DNA of 18,605 nt from an uncultured Prevotella sp. (GCA_900772835.1 CAAGSA010000009.1:1-18605); one strand, 5' to 3'. Numbered from the stretch's first letter, positions 8,503 through 15,175 are shown. Notes: a model not told the origin generated them from the sequence alone. Numbers and translations: made by a program.

Positions 8503-9477
8503 TCATTCGCTGAACAGTAGCCTTACGAAATCCTCCTTTTTCAGATTCAGCACCACATCTTCGAGACTGTCAGGCAAAGCCTTCCTTATCTCTTCCTCCG
8601 TGAATGGCACATTGCGCAGCGGACGCACAATGCCTGCATCGATATCGCCCACGATGAAGAAGTCGCCGAGTACGGAAATGTCCTTCACCACATTGTTCTT
8701 CATGCCGATGCGCACCTCCATATCGCCCACGCCCTCAAGTCTCGCCTTTTTCAGCAGCGAGCATTTTGGGTTGTTGCCGTAGATGAACTCCGGAGTGAGA
8801 TACTCCTCCTCTATCTTCTTTATTTCCGCCACGTCAGCATCTGTAAGTGTCATCTCCCCGTCGCAGAGGTTCTCTCTCACGAAGCGCTTGAAATCCTCCA
8901 GACTGATGTCCACGTAGTCCTTGAGCAGGGCTATCCGCTGCCTCACGCTCTGTATGCCCTTACTCGTGAGCTTCACGTTGGAGGGTGTTATCGCCCCCAC
9001 CATATTCTGCATGTCGGTATCGTAGAGCATCGTGCCGTGCACTATGCTCCTGCCGGGCACATGGTAGAAGGCGTTGCCCGACACCTTGCGGTCGCCGATG
9101 AGCACATCGTTGCGCCCGGAGGCACGCGCGTCCACACCGAGGCGCTGCAGCACCATCACCACCATATTGATGTATTTGTTGAATGTGAAGTTAACTGCCT
9201 CATCCTTGGTTATATACGAGAACATCACATTGCTCATATCGGCATACACGCAGCCTCCTCCGCTTTTTCTGCGAAATGTCTGTATACCGTGGCTGCGGCA
9301 ATAGTCCACGTTCACCTCGGTCTCGATCAGCTGGTTCCTGCCGAATATCACACTGGGGCGCACCTGCCACATGAAGAAGCAGTCGTCGCAATCGACGGTT
9401 CTTGCCACATACTCTTCCATGGCCAGATAGAAAGCCAGCCTGTGTTGTGTTTCGTCGGGTAAAGCAATGTATAGCAT
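8503..9477 (-). CDS. lplA: Lipoate-protein ligase A
   Basis: This enzyme activates free lipoate with ATP and transfers it to a lysine on lipoyl domains, here plausibly GcvH. The protein has 324 residues with the catalytic domain first and the accessory C-terminal domain after about residue 235. The signature RRKSGGGCVY is at 69-78. GRNDVLIGDRKVSGNA (121-136) contains the conserved catalytic Lys131, and HGTMLYD follows. The start ATG at 9477 is preceded by a consensus promoter about 36 bases upstream, so this is likely the first gene of the glycine-cleavage transcription unit. The presence of a ligase suggests scavenging of exogenous lipoate; no lipoate synthase (lipA/lipB) is seen in this window. 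Confidence 0.95.
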   Translation of the reverse strand: MLYIALPDETQHRLAFYLAMEEYVARTVDCDDCFFMWQVRPSVIFGRNQLIETEVNVDYCRSHGIQTFRRKSGGGCVYADMSNVMFSYITKDEAVNFTFNKYINMVVMVLQRLGVDARASGRNDVLIGDRKVSGNAFYHVPGRSIVHGTMLYDTDMQNMVGAITPSNVKLTSKGIQSVRQRIALLKDYVDISLEDFKRFVRENLCDGEMTLTDADVAEIKKIEEEYLTPEFIYGNNPKCSLLKKARLEGVGDMEVRIGMKNNVVKDISVLGDFFIVGDIDAGIVRPLRNVPFTEEEIRKALPDSLEDVVLNLKKEDFVRLLFSE

Positions 9478-9512
9478 ACTTATTATTAGATTTAATATGT
9501 GCGTTTATGGCA

Positions 9513-9543
9513 CAAAAATACAAAAAAAAAGTATGCCTGCAAA
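9513..9543 (-). promoter_or_regulatory. Bacteroidetes-type promoter for the lplA-gcv operon
   Basis: On the minus strand TTTG (9540-9543), 19 bases, then TATTTTTG (9513-9520) matches the Bacteroidetes consensus TTTG-N19-21-TAnnTTTG exactly. The expected transcript start lies about 25-30 bases upstream of the lplA ATG at 9477. The -33 box lies in the loop of the kdsC terminator hairpin, so promoter and terminator share DNA. Confidence 0.7.
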
Positions 9544-9554
9544 TTTTACAGGCA
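9522..9554 (-). terminator. Intrinsic terminator downstream of kdsC
   Basis: On the minus strand TGCCTG (9549-9554) pairs with CAGGCA (9534-9539) around a 9-base loop, followed by TAC and nine T (9522-9530). It lies about 40 bases after the kdsC stop codon and should end the upstream three-gene transcript. Confidence 0.7.
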
Positions 9555-9595
9555 ATAAATTTCATTTTATGCCAGAATATGTCTTCTGCTCGTGC

Positions 9596-10114
9596 TCACC
9601 AGCCGAACGCTTTCTTGTCGGCAAGCCATTTGCCCTGGCTGCGGAGCACCTGTTCTATGATGTCTCTGCCCACGCCGCACCCTCCGTCGGAGCCACTGAT
9701 GTACCGGCTCACGGCCTTTATGTCCGGGCAGGCGTCTGCCGGACAGCACGGGCATCCGCAGCGCAGCATAACCTCATAGTCGGGCACGTCGTCGCCCACG
9801 AATATCACTTCTTCGTCGCGGAGCGAATTGTCGGCAAGGAACTTGTCGTAGGTTTTTATCTTCACAGAGCACCCTGTGAAGACATCCTTCACTCCGAGCT
9901 TGCCGTATCTCACCCGTATGCTCTCCACGTCGGCCCCGGTCATTATCGCGATGCGCAGTCCCTGCTTCATGGCAAGCTGTATGGCATAGCCGTCCTTTAT
10001 GTTCACGGTGCGCATCGGCTCGCCGTTGGGGTGCATGGTTATGGTGCTCTGGCTCAGCACGCCGTCCACGTCGAACACCACGGCACGTATCTTCCTCAAA
10101 TCGTAATCTATCAT
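9596..10114 (-). CDS. kdsC: HAD-superfamily phosphatase, KDO-8-phosphate phosphatase type
   Basis: This is a 172-residue C0-type HAD hydrolase that matches 3-deoxy-D-manno-octulosonate 8-phosphate phosphatase, the step that makes KDO for lipopolysaccharide. The nucleophile and acid/base aspartates are Asp15 and Asp17 in FDVDGVL. FNIKDGYA-type segment NIKDGYAIQ, the motif II Thr in IMTGAD and the motif IV GDDVPDYEVM are present. Length and absence of a cap domain fit KdsC, which works as a tetramer in the cytoplasm. Closely related enzymes act on acylneuraminate precursors, so the exact sugar is inferred. The gene begins 21 bases after the DUF2520 gene and ends before a strong terminator. Confidence 0.88.
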   Translation of the reverse strand: MIDYDLRKIRAVVFDVDGVLSQSTITMHPNGEPMRTVNIKDGYAIQLAMKQGLRIAIMTGADVESIRVRYGKLGVKDVFTGCSVKIKTYDKFLADNSLRDEEVIFVGDDVPDYEVMLRCGCPCCPADACPDIKAVSRYISGSDGGCGVGRDIIEQVLRSQGKWLADKKAFGW

Positions 10115-10135
10115 CTCTTGTATCTTTGTTGTATC

Positions 10136-10939
10136 TTATTTATCAGCATTCCGTTTTTTCTCTCCCTCTCCTGTCGCCACCTCGTGGATGCTGTTGCTCA
10201 TGATGTCGTATATCCGCTGTATGCGCGGATTGGCGGCAAGCAGTTCGCGCTGCATTCCTATCACATTCTCATCGTAGCGCACGGCTGGTCCCGTCTGTGC
10301 CTCGCGCGGTGCCACCTCATGCACCTTCCTTGCCGTCTCGTCGATGAGCGGCAGCATTACGCCGAACGGTATCCGGTACTTGTCGAGCACCTCTGCCGAA
10401 AGTTCGTAGCAGTGGTTGGCGAAGTTGCAGGCAAACACGGCTGCGAGATGCAGATGCTTGCGTGCCTCCGACGAGAGACGGTACACGCTGCGGCTCAGCG
10501 TTGAGGCGAGTCCGTGCAGCAGTGCCGCATCCTCCTCTGTATTAGCCTCCACAAAGAACGGAATATCGGCGAAATCCACCTCGCGCTGTTTGGAGAACGA
10601 CTGCATTGGATAGAACACGCCATATCTGCCGGCATGTCCGGCAAACACGTCTGCCGGTATGCTGCCTGCCGTATGCACGAAAAGCCCACGGCGCCCCACG
10701 GCGCACAATGCCTCCACCACGTTCTTCAGCACACTGTCCTTGACCGACACCACGTAGAGGTCGGCTTCTGCCGCCACTGCGCCGATATCATCCAGCGGTT
10801 CTGCCCCCACCACATCGGCAAGCATCCTTGCCGATGCCATCGTGCGGCTGTACACCTGCAATATTTCATTCCCGGCGCGATGAAGAGCCTTTGCCAAATT
10901 AGTGGCAAGATTCCCTGCGCCCACAAAAACAATCTTCAT
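10136..10939 (-). CDS. Rossmann-like and DUF2520 domain protein
   Basis: This is a 267-residue protein with an N-terminal NAD(P)-binding Rossmann fold (MKIVFVGAGNLATNLAKAL, glycine motif at 7-10) and a C-terminal helical DUF2520 domain, resembling the 6-phosphogluconate dehydrogenase fold. Family marks include VHTAGSIPADVF, GVFYPMQSFSK and the helical HLAAVFACNFANHCYELSAE. Members are often annotated as F420-dependent or pyrroline-carboxylate-reductase-like oxidoreductases, but the reaction is not established as far as I know. In Bacteroidales I recall this gene frequently preceding kdsC, as here (21-base gap). It follows the nitroreductase gene after a 71-base spacer that contains an 8-bp hairpin. 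Confidence 0.85.
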   Translation of the reverse strand: MKIVFVGAGNLATNLAKALHRAGNEILQVYSRTMASARMLADVVGAEPLDDIGAVAAEADLYVVSVKDSVLKNVVEALCAVGRRGLFVHTAGSIPADVFAGHAGRYGVFYPMQSFSKQREVDFADIPFFVEANTEEDAALLHGLASTLSRSVYRLSSEARKHLHLAAVFACNFANHCYELSAEVLDKYRIPFGVMLPLIDETARKVHEVAPREAQTGPAVRYDENVIGMQRELLAANPRIQRIYDIMSNSIHEVATGEGEKKRNADK

Positions 10940-10969
10940 ATCCTTCTTTTGTACTTATATTATATTTAA

Positions 10970-11001
10970 TGCTGACGAGCTGATTTGCCTGCCCGTCAGC
11001 A
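10970..11001. other. Hairpin between nitroreductase and DUF2520 genes
   Basis: TGCTGACG (10970-10977) and CGTCAGCA (10994-11001) are perfect 8-bp inverted arms around 16 bases. No T tract follows on either strand, so it is more likely an mRNA stability or processing element, or a protein site, than a terminator. Confidence 0.4.
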
Positions 11002-11010
11002 ATACTACTG

Positions 11011-11532
11011 TCATACGAGGTGCACCCTACCCCAATCCGGCTCTTCACCGTCTGCCGCGGCACGCATGCTGCCGCCATAGCCAAGAACGAGGAGTGCATA
11101 TACGGTCTTGCCCTCCGGCACATCGAGAATGCCGCGCACAGCATCATCAGACAGCTCGCCGTCGGTCAGCGAATAGCCGCGTATCTGCACGCTGCTGCAG
11201 GCTATGCCGAGCTCTGCCGCCTGCAGGCGCACTGCCCACACTACGGCGGCACAGTTTTCTGCCCACGCCCCGTCGTAAAGGCGGTCGGCAACCACTGCTG
11301 CAGCGAGCGGTGCCGTGCGCAGGCTCTCGGCTCCCGAGTCGTCGCGCACATCGGCAAGACGATCGAGACGCGCCCTATCGTCGGTCACATACAGTTCACA
11401 AGTGTTCCGCCCTCTGCATCCCTCCGAGAGCAGTGCCGCCGAAAGCAGTGCCTGCACGTGGGCGGCAGGGATTTCGCGCGCCGCGAACGTCCGGGGTTCG
11501 GCATACGAGGCAAGGTAGTCTGTTATCTTCAT
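11011..11532 (-). CDS. Nitroreductase-family protein
   Basis: This is a flavin-dependent oxidoreductase of the nitroreductase fold, about 173 residues from ATG at 11532. Typical features are the N-terminal Arg-containing segment YAEPRTFAAREIP, a helix that starts with ALLSAALLSEGCRGRNT where family members have the FMN-contacting Ser/Arg-Asn region, AAVVWAVRLQAAELGIACSSVQIRGY in the dimer core, and ILDVPEGKTVYALLVLGYG near the end. A TTG 15 bases upstream (11547) would extend the frame, but it lies within the -7 promoter box, so I chose the ATG. Substrate is unknown; the family reduces nitro compounds, quinones or enones with NAD(P)H. It is the first gene of a transcription unit with the DUF2520 and kdsC genes. 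Confidence 0.85.
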   Translation of the reverse strand: MKITDYLASYAEPRTFAAREIPAAHVQALLSAALLSEGCRGRNTCELYVTDDRARLDRLADVRDDSGAESLRTAPLAAAVVADRLYDGAWAENCAAVVWAVRLQAAELGIACSSVQIRGYSLTDGELSDDAVRGILDVPEGKTVYALLVLGYGGSMRAAADGEEPDWGRVHLV

Positions 11533-11544
11533 GCTTTTTCTTTG

Positions 11545-11575
11545 CAAAGTTAATAAAGATTATCTATGCTGGCAA
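11545..11575 (-). promoter_or_regulatory. Promoter for the nitroreductase-DUF2520-kdsC unit
   Basis: On the minus strand TTG (11573-11575), 20 bases, then TAACTTTG (11545-11552) fits the Bacteroidetes pattern. The ATG at 11532 is only about 12 bases beyond the -7 box, so the transcript would have a leader of a few bases, close to leaderless. The same TTG-N20-TAnnTTTG arrangement is found for the divergent gene at 12291-12321. Confidence 0.6.
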
Positions 11576-11766
11576 CAAACACCGCAACAATAATGAGATG
11601 TCTCCCAAAGAAAGCCCAACGGGATGCGCCCGGCACACTACACGCTGCATCATAAGAAAAACGCAACGGTGGAGTTTTTTGCTTTCACATCATCATTTCA
11701 TGTTTTTTTTACGACAACGGAAACAGCAAGGAGCTATTTTACAAATCTTTACATTTTGGCTCTAAC

Positions 11767-12182
11767 AATTTAACACGCGGGAAACAAAATTCTTTACATT
11801 ATTAAATGCCGTTATCGCCCATTGTCTACGGTAGGTTGCTCTGCCTGATTTTTTTCCGACAAAGAAATTCGCCCAGTGTTGCGCTTCTATTTACAAAAGC
11901 ACCCGAAAAACGCCTCGAAAACGATACTTACCTGCTGCTTTTCATCACAAACTCTTCAGTCATTCATATTGAACGGTCAAAGCGTTCATTATGAATGACA
12001 GCTTTTTTCGGGGTTCATCAAATCACCGACAAGCACAACAACCTGAAAAACAACACATTGCACGACTCAAGCAAAATTTCGATTTTTACATACATTTTTC
12101 CGAAACTCCAAAATATTCGATTCTCAGAGCGTCTGCAGTCAGCGATTTTAACACTTGATTGTTTCTTTTTGTTAAAACATAC
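11767..12182 (-). repeat. Inverted dispersed repeat, right copy (about 416 bp)
   Basis: This is the inverted partner of 370-785. It sits in the intergenic region between the divergent nitroreductase and RelA/SpoT-family genes, without overlapping either promoter (11545-11575 and 12291-12321). The outer half (about 11945-12178) is the better conserved part and includes the 36-bp exact block 12102-12137. It contains a hairpin (11959-11999) discussed separately. A frame starting MPLSPIVYG at 11806 parallels one in the left copy but shows no codon-position bias. Confidence 0.85.
11959..12008 (+). terminator. 17-bp hairpin plus T tract inside the right repeat copy
   Basis: Arms at 11959-11975 and 11983-11999 pair at 16 of 17 positions around a 7-base loop, followed on the plus strand by AGC and six T (12003-12008). 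In the left copy the equivalent hairpin and T tract face left. Thus both copies present the terminator-like side outward from the 11-kb block. It could insulate the rightward genes from antisense transcription, or the palindromes could be operator sites. Confidence 0.45.
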
Positions 12183-12290
12183 ACCTTCAAGCTACGGTTT
12201 ACAGAGCAAGAACACGGAATGTCTTGTAGGAACCGGTTGCCGGAAACTGCAATATTTCAGATAAAGCTTTATCCAACAAATGCAAAAAAC

Positions 12291-12321
12291 TTGCACATTA
12301 CTCCAAATTATACTACATTTG
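12291..12321 (+). promoter_or_regulatory. Promoter upstream of the RelA/SpoT-family gene
   Basis: TTG (12291-12293), 20 bases, then TACATTTG (12314-12321) fits the Bacteroidetes consensus. The transcript would start near 12328, giving a leader of about 137 bases that contains two small open frames. Confidence 0.55.
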
Positions 12322-12344
12322 CAGCAGAAGTATTCCGTCTCGAT

Positions 12345-12374
12345 ATGGCAAAAAGCAAAGAAGCGAAAAACTGA
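12345..12374 (+). CDS. Putative 9-residue leader peptide
   Basis: ATG at 12345 opens a nine-codon frame (MAKSKEAKN) that ends in TGA at 12372-12374. The stop overlaps the start of the next small frame as TGATG. It begins about 17 bases after the predicted transcript start. It is Lys-rich and its translation is unproven. Confidence 0.25.
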   Translation: MAKSKEAKN

Positions 12375-12460
12375 TGAAAAACATTTCGAGTTTTTTGGAT
12401 AAAATGAAATACACTTCGAGTTTTTCCTCTCTATCTATTAAACAAGGTCAACTAAAATAA
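12374..12460 (+). CDS. Putative 28-residue leader peptide with two 10-residue repeats
   Basis: This small frame begins with ATG overlapping the preceding TGA and ends 4 bases before the ATG of the RelA/SpoT-family gene. It encodes two in-frame repeats, MKNISSFLDK and MKYTSSFSSL, which come from a 30-bp tandem repeat (ATGAAA...TTCGAGTTTTT twice, 12374-12403 and 12404-12433). The overlaps suggest translational coupling into the downstream gene, but a chance frame in a repetitive leader is possible. It is Ser/Phe/Lys-rich with no recognised family. Confidence 0.35.
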   Translation: MKNISSFLDKMKYTSSFSSLSIKQGQLK

Positions 12461-12464
12461 GAAT

Positions 12465-14339
12465 ATGGATATGAATTACGAAGAAATAATACAGGCTGAC
12501 GCGAATGCCATCTTCACTCTGATGGCACAGAGGGTGGACGAGAAACAGATGGCACTGATTCGCGGCGCCTACGAAATGGCAAAGGAAGCACACAAGAAAC
12601 AATTCCGCAAATCGGGAGAACCTTATATCAGCCATCCTGTATCCGTTGCACTCATCGTGGCTGAAGAGCTCGGACTTGGCGCGAATCCCGTGATTGCCGC
12701 TTTTCTCCATGACGTGGTTGAGGACACGAGCTACACTATCGACGATATCCGTGAGCGTTTCGGCAACGACGTGGCATTCCTCGTAGGCGTTGTCACAAAG
12801 CAGAAAAAGGAGAAGTATGACAAATCGAAGCAGGTTGACAACTACCGGCAGATTCTGTCGTCTGTCCAGTTTGATGTACGCGCCATATTGCTAAAGCTTG
12901 CCGACCGTCTGCACAACATGCGCACTCTTGAGAGCATGCGCCCCGACAAGCGAATGAAGATTGCCGGCGAAACCGACTATTTCTTTGCTCCACTGGCCAA
13001 CCGCCTCGGACTCTACGATGTTAAGACCGAACTGGAAAACCTTTCATTCAAGTATCGCTGTCCACGCGAAAACGAAAAGATGGTAAAGATGATTGCCGGA
13101 CAAAAGGAGATCGACAAGAAAGAGGAGGAGAACTTCATGGCCAAAGCCCAGGAAGTGCTGAACGCCAACGGCATCAATGCACGCATAGAACTGGAGTACC
13201 GTCAGCCATATAGCATATGGCGCAAAATGCAGTCGAAAGGATGCGATTTCCACCACGTGGACGGCAAACACTACATCCGCATCATCTATGATGCAGAGTC
13301 TCTGCAGGAGGAGAAGAGAATCTGCCTACAGATATACTGCGTACTGTCAGACTGCTTCAAGGAGCGTCCGGGCAGTGTGGCGAACTACATCAATACTCCA
13401 AAGGAAAACGGATACCAGAGCTTCCACGTCAAGCTGCTCAACATGCAGGGACATTGGGAGGAGATTCATATCTCATCGGAGCGTATGATACGCAACAACC
13501 GCATGGGCTGTACAGCCGAGCGCACCGAGGAGAATGTGAGGGGATGGATACGCAAGTTCAAGGAGGTGCTGAAGGATGTTGCCTTCCACAGCAAGGAGAT
13601 TGACTATATGGACGGCGTGAGGGCTTCGTTCTACAACGACGACATCATGACATTCACTCCCAAGGAACAGGGACTGATACTGCCCAAAGGGGCTACGGCA
13701 TTGGACTTTGCCTACGAAATCCACACCGAGGTCGGGCTACACGCTGTCTATGCCCGCATAAACGGCAAACTCTGCTCCCTGAAAACCAAGCTGCATCGTG
13801 GCGACTGCGTGGAAATAGGCACCGACGACAATGCCTTTCCGGAAAAGAAATGGATAAACCATGTGATGACCTACAAGGCGAAGCGCAGTCTGAACTGTTT
13901 CTTTGCAAACAGCGCCACTATGGAGTACAAGCGCTGCCCCTGCTGCCATCCTCTGCCAGGCGACGAGGTTGTCGGCTTCAAGGATGCCGACGGAGGCATA
14001 ACATTGCACAAGCGCAATTGTCTCACAGCCATCAAACAGGCTTCGGAATACGGCGACTCCATTGTAGATGTGGAATTCAGGGAGAACGAACAGTTCCTCT
14101 TTCCAGTGCGTATATGCATCCGCGGCATCGACCGCCATCACATGCTCAGCGATGTGGTGGCATGCATCACTGAACAGCAGAATCTCTCTATCTCGAAACT
14201 CAACACGGAGACACGAGACCGCATCTTCGAGACAACCGTTGACTTCATGGTTCATTCTGCTGAAGAACTGCAGCAGGCCATTGACAGCATCTGCAGGATC
14301 AGAAATGTGGACGAGGTGGCGAGAGTGGACATCGAATAG
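12465..14339 (+). CDS. RelA/SpoT-family (p)ppGpp hydrolase/synthetase homologue
   Basis: This is a 624-residue RSH protein, shorter than the usual 730-750. Domain order is HD hydrolase (about 20-200), synthetase-like (230-350), TGS (395-455), a cysteine cluster CPCC (491-494) with a later HKRNC, and a C-terminal ACT domain (545-624). Hydrolase motifs are intact: His57 in SHP, HDVVED at 82-87, LADRLHNMRT around Asp147, and APLANRLGLY at 175-184. The synthetase region keeps YSIWRKM (249-255) and NGYQSFH (315-321). However, the family's D-x-x-A-x-R becomes DGKHYIR with shifted spacing, E-I-Q-I-R-T becomes EIHISS, and the usual GVAAHW block is not recognisable. I infer a hydrolase-biased stringent-response enzyme in the cytoplasm. 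A SpoT or Rel label would be too specific. It starts 4 bases after a small leader frame. Confidence 0.92.
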   Translation: MDMNYEEIIQADANAIFTLMAQRVDEKQMALIRGAYEMAKEAHKKQFRKSGEPYISHPVSVALIVAEELGLGANPVIAAFLHDVVEDTSYTIDDIRERFGNDVAFLVGVVTKQKKEKYDKSKQVDNYRQILSSVQFDVRAILLKLADRLHNMRTLESMRPDKRMKIAGETDYFFAPLANRLGLYDVKTELENLSFKYRCPRENEKMVKMIAGQKEIDKKEEENFMAKAQEVLNANGINARIELEYRQPYSIWRKMQSKGCDFHHVDGKHYIRIIYDAESLQEEKRICLQIYCVLSDCFKERPGSVANYINTPKENGYQSFHVKLLNMQGHWEEIHISSERMIRNNRMGCTAERTEENVRGWIRKFKEVLKDVAFHSKEIDYMDGVRASFYNDDIMTFTPKEQGLILPKGATALDFAYEIHTEVGLHAVYARINGKLCSLKTKLHRGDCVEIGTDDNAFPEKKWINHVMTYKAKRSLNCFFANSATMEYKRCPCCHPLPGDEVVGFKDADGGITLHKRNCLTAIKQASEYGDSIVDVEFRENEQFLFPVRICIRGIDRHHMLSDVVACITEQQNLSISKLNTETRDRIFETTVDFMVHSAEELQQAIDSICRIRNVDEVARVDIE

Positions 14340-14372
14340 GATTCAATATTATTAAATTTTGCAATAAAAAAC

Positions 14373-15071
14373 ATGAAGAATCTTCCATACATTGTGTTCT
14401 GCGTCCTTATGCTCTGTGCATTGAGCTCGGGCATCAACAGCTATCACAGAACAGAAAACATGATAGCACAGGATGTGAATCAAGCATTGAAGCAAGTGCT
14501 AATGAAAATGCCAGACAACGTGGTCACCACTGACACCATACGCTGCTATCGCAACAGCCTGACCATAGCCGAACTGAAAGATACGGCAGGTATTGCCATG
14601 CGCACCGTGAGAAAGGACGGACGACTGGAGACCAGACTGGTGGCTGAGGCAAACTGCGACTTTATGACAACATTCATGATGTCTGACCAAAAAGCTTCCG
14701 GCTCTATCATGTTTCTCGGAATGCTGTGGCTACTGGGGAGCCTGTGGTATATCAAGAGGCACCAGCCGGAATTGATAGCGCAAGGTGTGTCATACGGAGG
14801 CATCGTGTTTCATAAAGACAAATTTATGACGCTTTCGGGTGAACAAATCCACCTTACACCGATGCAGCACTCCCTGCTCGAAATGTTTATAAGGACTGAC
14901 TCCCACACTCTGTCGAAACAGGAGATTTGCGATCGGCTATGGCCTAAGAAACCGGATGCCAACGATACGCTCTACACTCTTATCCGGCGCATTAAGCCTA
15001 TCATAGAATCCCACAGCAACCTGAAGATTGAATCTGACAGAGGCAAGAGCTATAGTCTGAAAATCAGATAG
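14373..15071 (+). CDS. Membrane-anchored winged-helix transcriptional regulator
   Basis: This is a 232-residue protein with TM segment 1 (about 4-20), an extracytoplasmic segment of about 90 residues (21-109), TM segment 2 (110-127), a basic turn (IKRHQ) and a C-terminal winged-helix domain (about 140-232) of the OmpR/PhoB effector type. The latter is seen in GIVFHKDKFMTLSGEQIHLT, LTPMQHSLLEMF, SKQEICDRLWPKK, a recognition-helix-like NDTLYTLIRRIKPII and the wing YSLKIR. There is no receiver domain, so it is probably a one-component sensor that acts from the membrane, with topology unlike ToxR or CadC (DNA-binding domain at the C-terminus). It follows the RSH gene by 33 bases and may share its transcript. 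The adjacent barrel gene, preceded by phased TGTCAG sites, is the likely target. Confidence 0.85.
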   Translation: MKNLPYIVFCVLMLCALSSGINSYHRTENMIAQDVNQALKQVLMKMPDNVVTTDTIRCYRNSLTIAELKDTAGIAMRTVRKDGRLETRLVAEANCDFMTTFMMSDQKASGSIMFLGMLWLLGSLWYIKRHQPELIAQGVSYGGIVFHKDKFMTLSGEQIHLTPMQHSLLEMFIRTDSHTLSKQEICDRLWPKKPDANDTLYTLIRRIKPIIESHSNLKIESDRGKSYSLKIR

Positions 15072-15080
15072 ATAGGTTTT

Positions 15081-15108
15081 TGTCAGTCAATTGTCAGGGA
15101 AATGTCAG
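15081..15108 (+). promoter_or_regulatory. Three TGTCAG direct repeats at 11-bp spacing
   Basis: TGTCAG occurs at 15081-15086, 15092-15097 and 15103-15108, exactly 11 bases apart, so the copies face the same side of the helix. OmpR/PhoB-type winged helices bind head-to-tail direct repeats, and the PhoB box has this 11-bp period. The array lies 9 bases after the regulator's stop codon and 32 bases upstream of a -7 box, the place for an activator. It is most likely the operator of the adjacent winged-helix regulator; binding is inferred. Confidence 0.6.
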
Positions 15109-15140
15109 ACTTATAAACCGGCATTCTTGCAAGGAGTATA

Positions 15141-15174
15141 TACATTTGCACCAAAAAACAAAAATTGGTGCAAA
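15141..15174 (+). promoter_or_regulatory. -7 box and overlapping inverted repeat before the barrel gene
   Basis: TACATTTG (15141-15148) is a good -7 box, but no TTTG stands at the -33 position, suggesting dependence on an activator. Overlapping it, TTTGCACC (15145-15152) and GGTGCAAA (15167-15174) form perfect 8-bp arms around 14 bases, with the right arm ending one base before the ATG at 15176. The left arm lies in the promoter, so a DNA-binding site is more plausible than an mRNA hairpin. Confidence 0.5.
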
Positions 15175-15175
15175 A

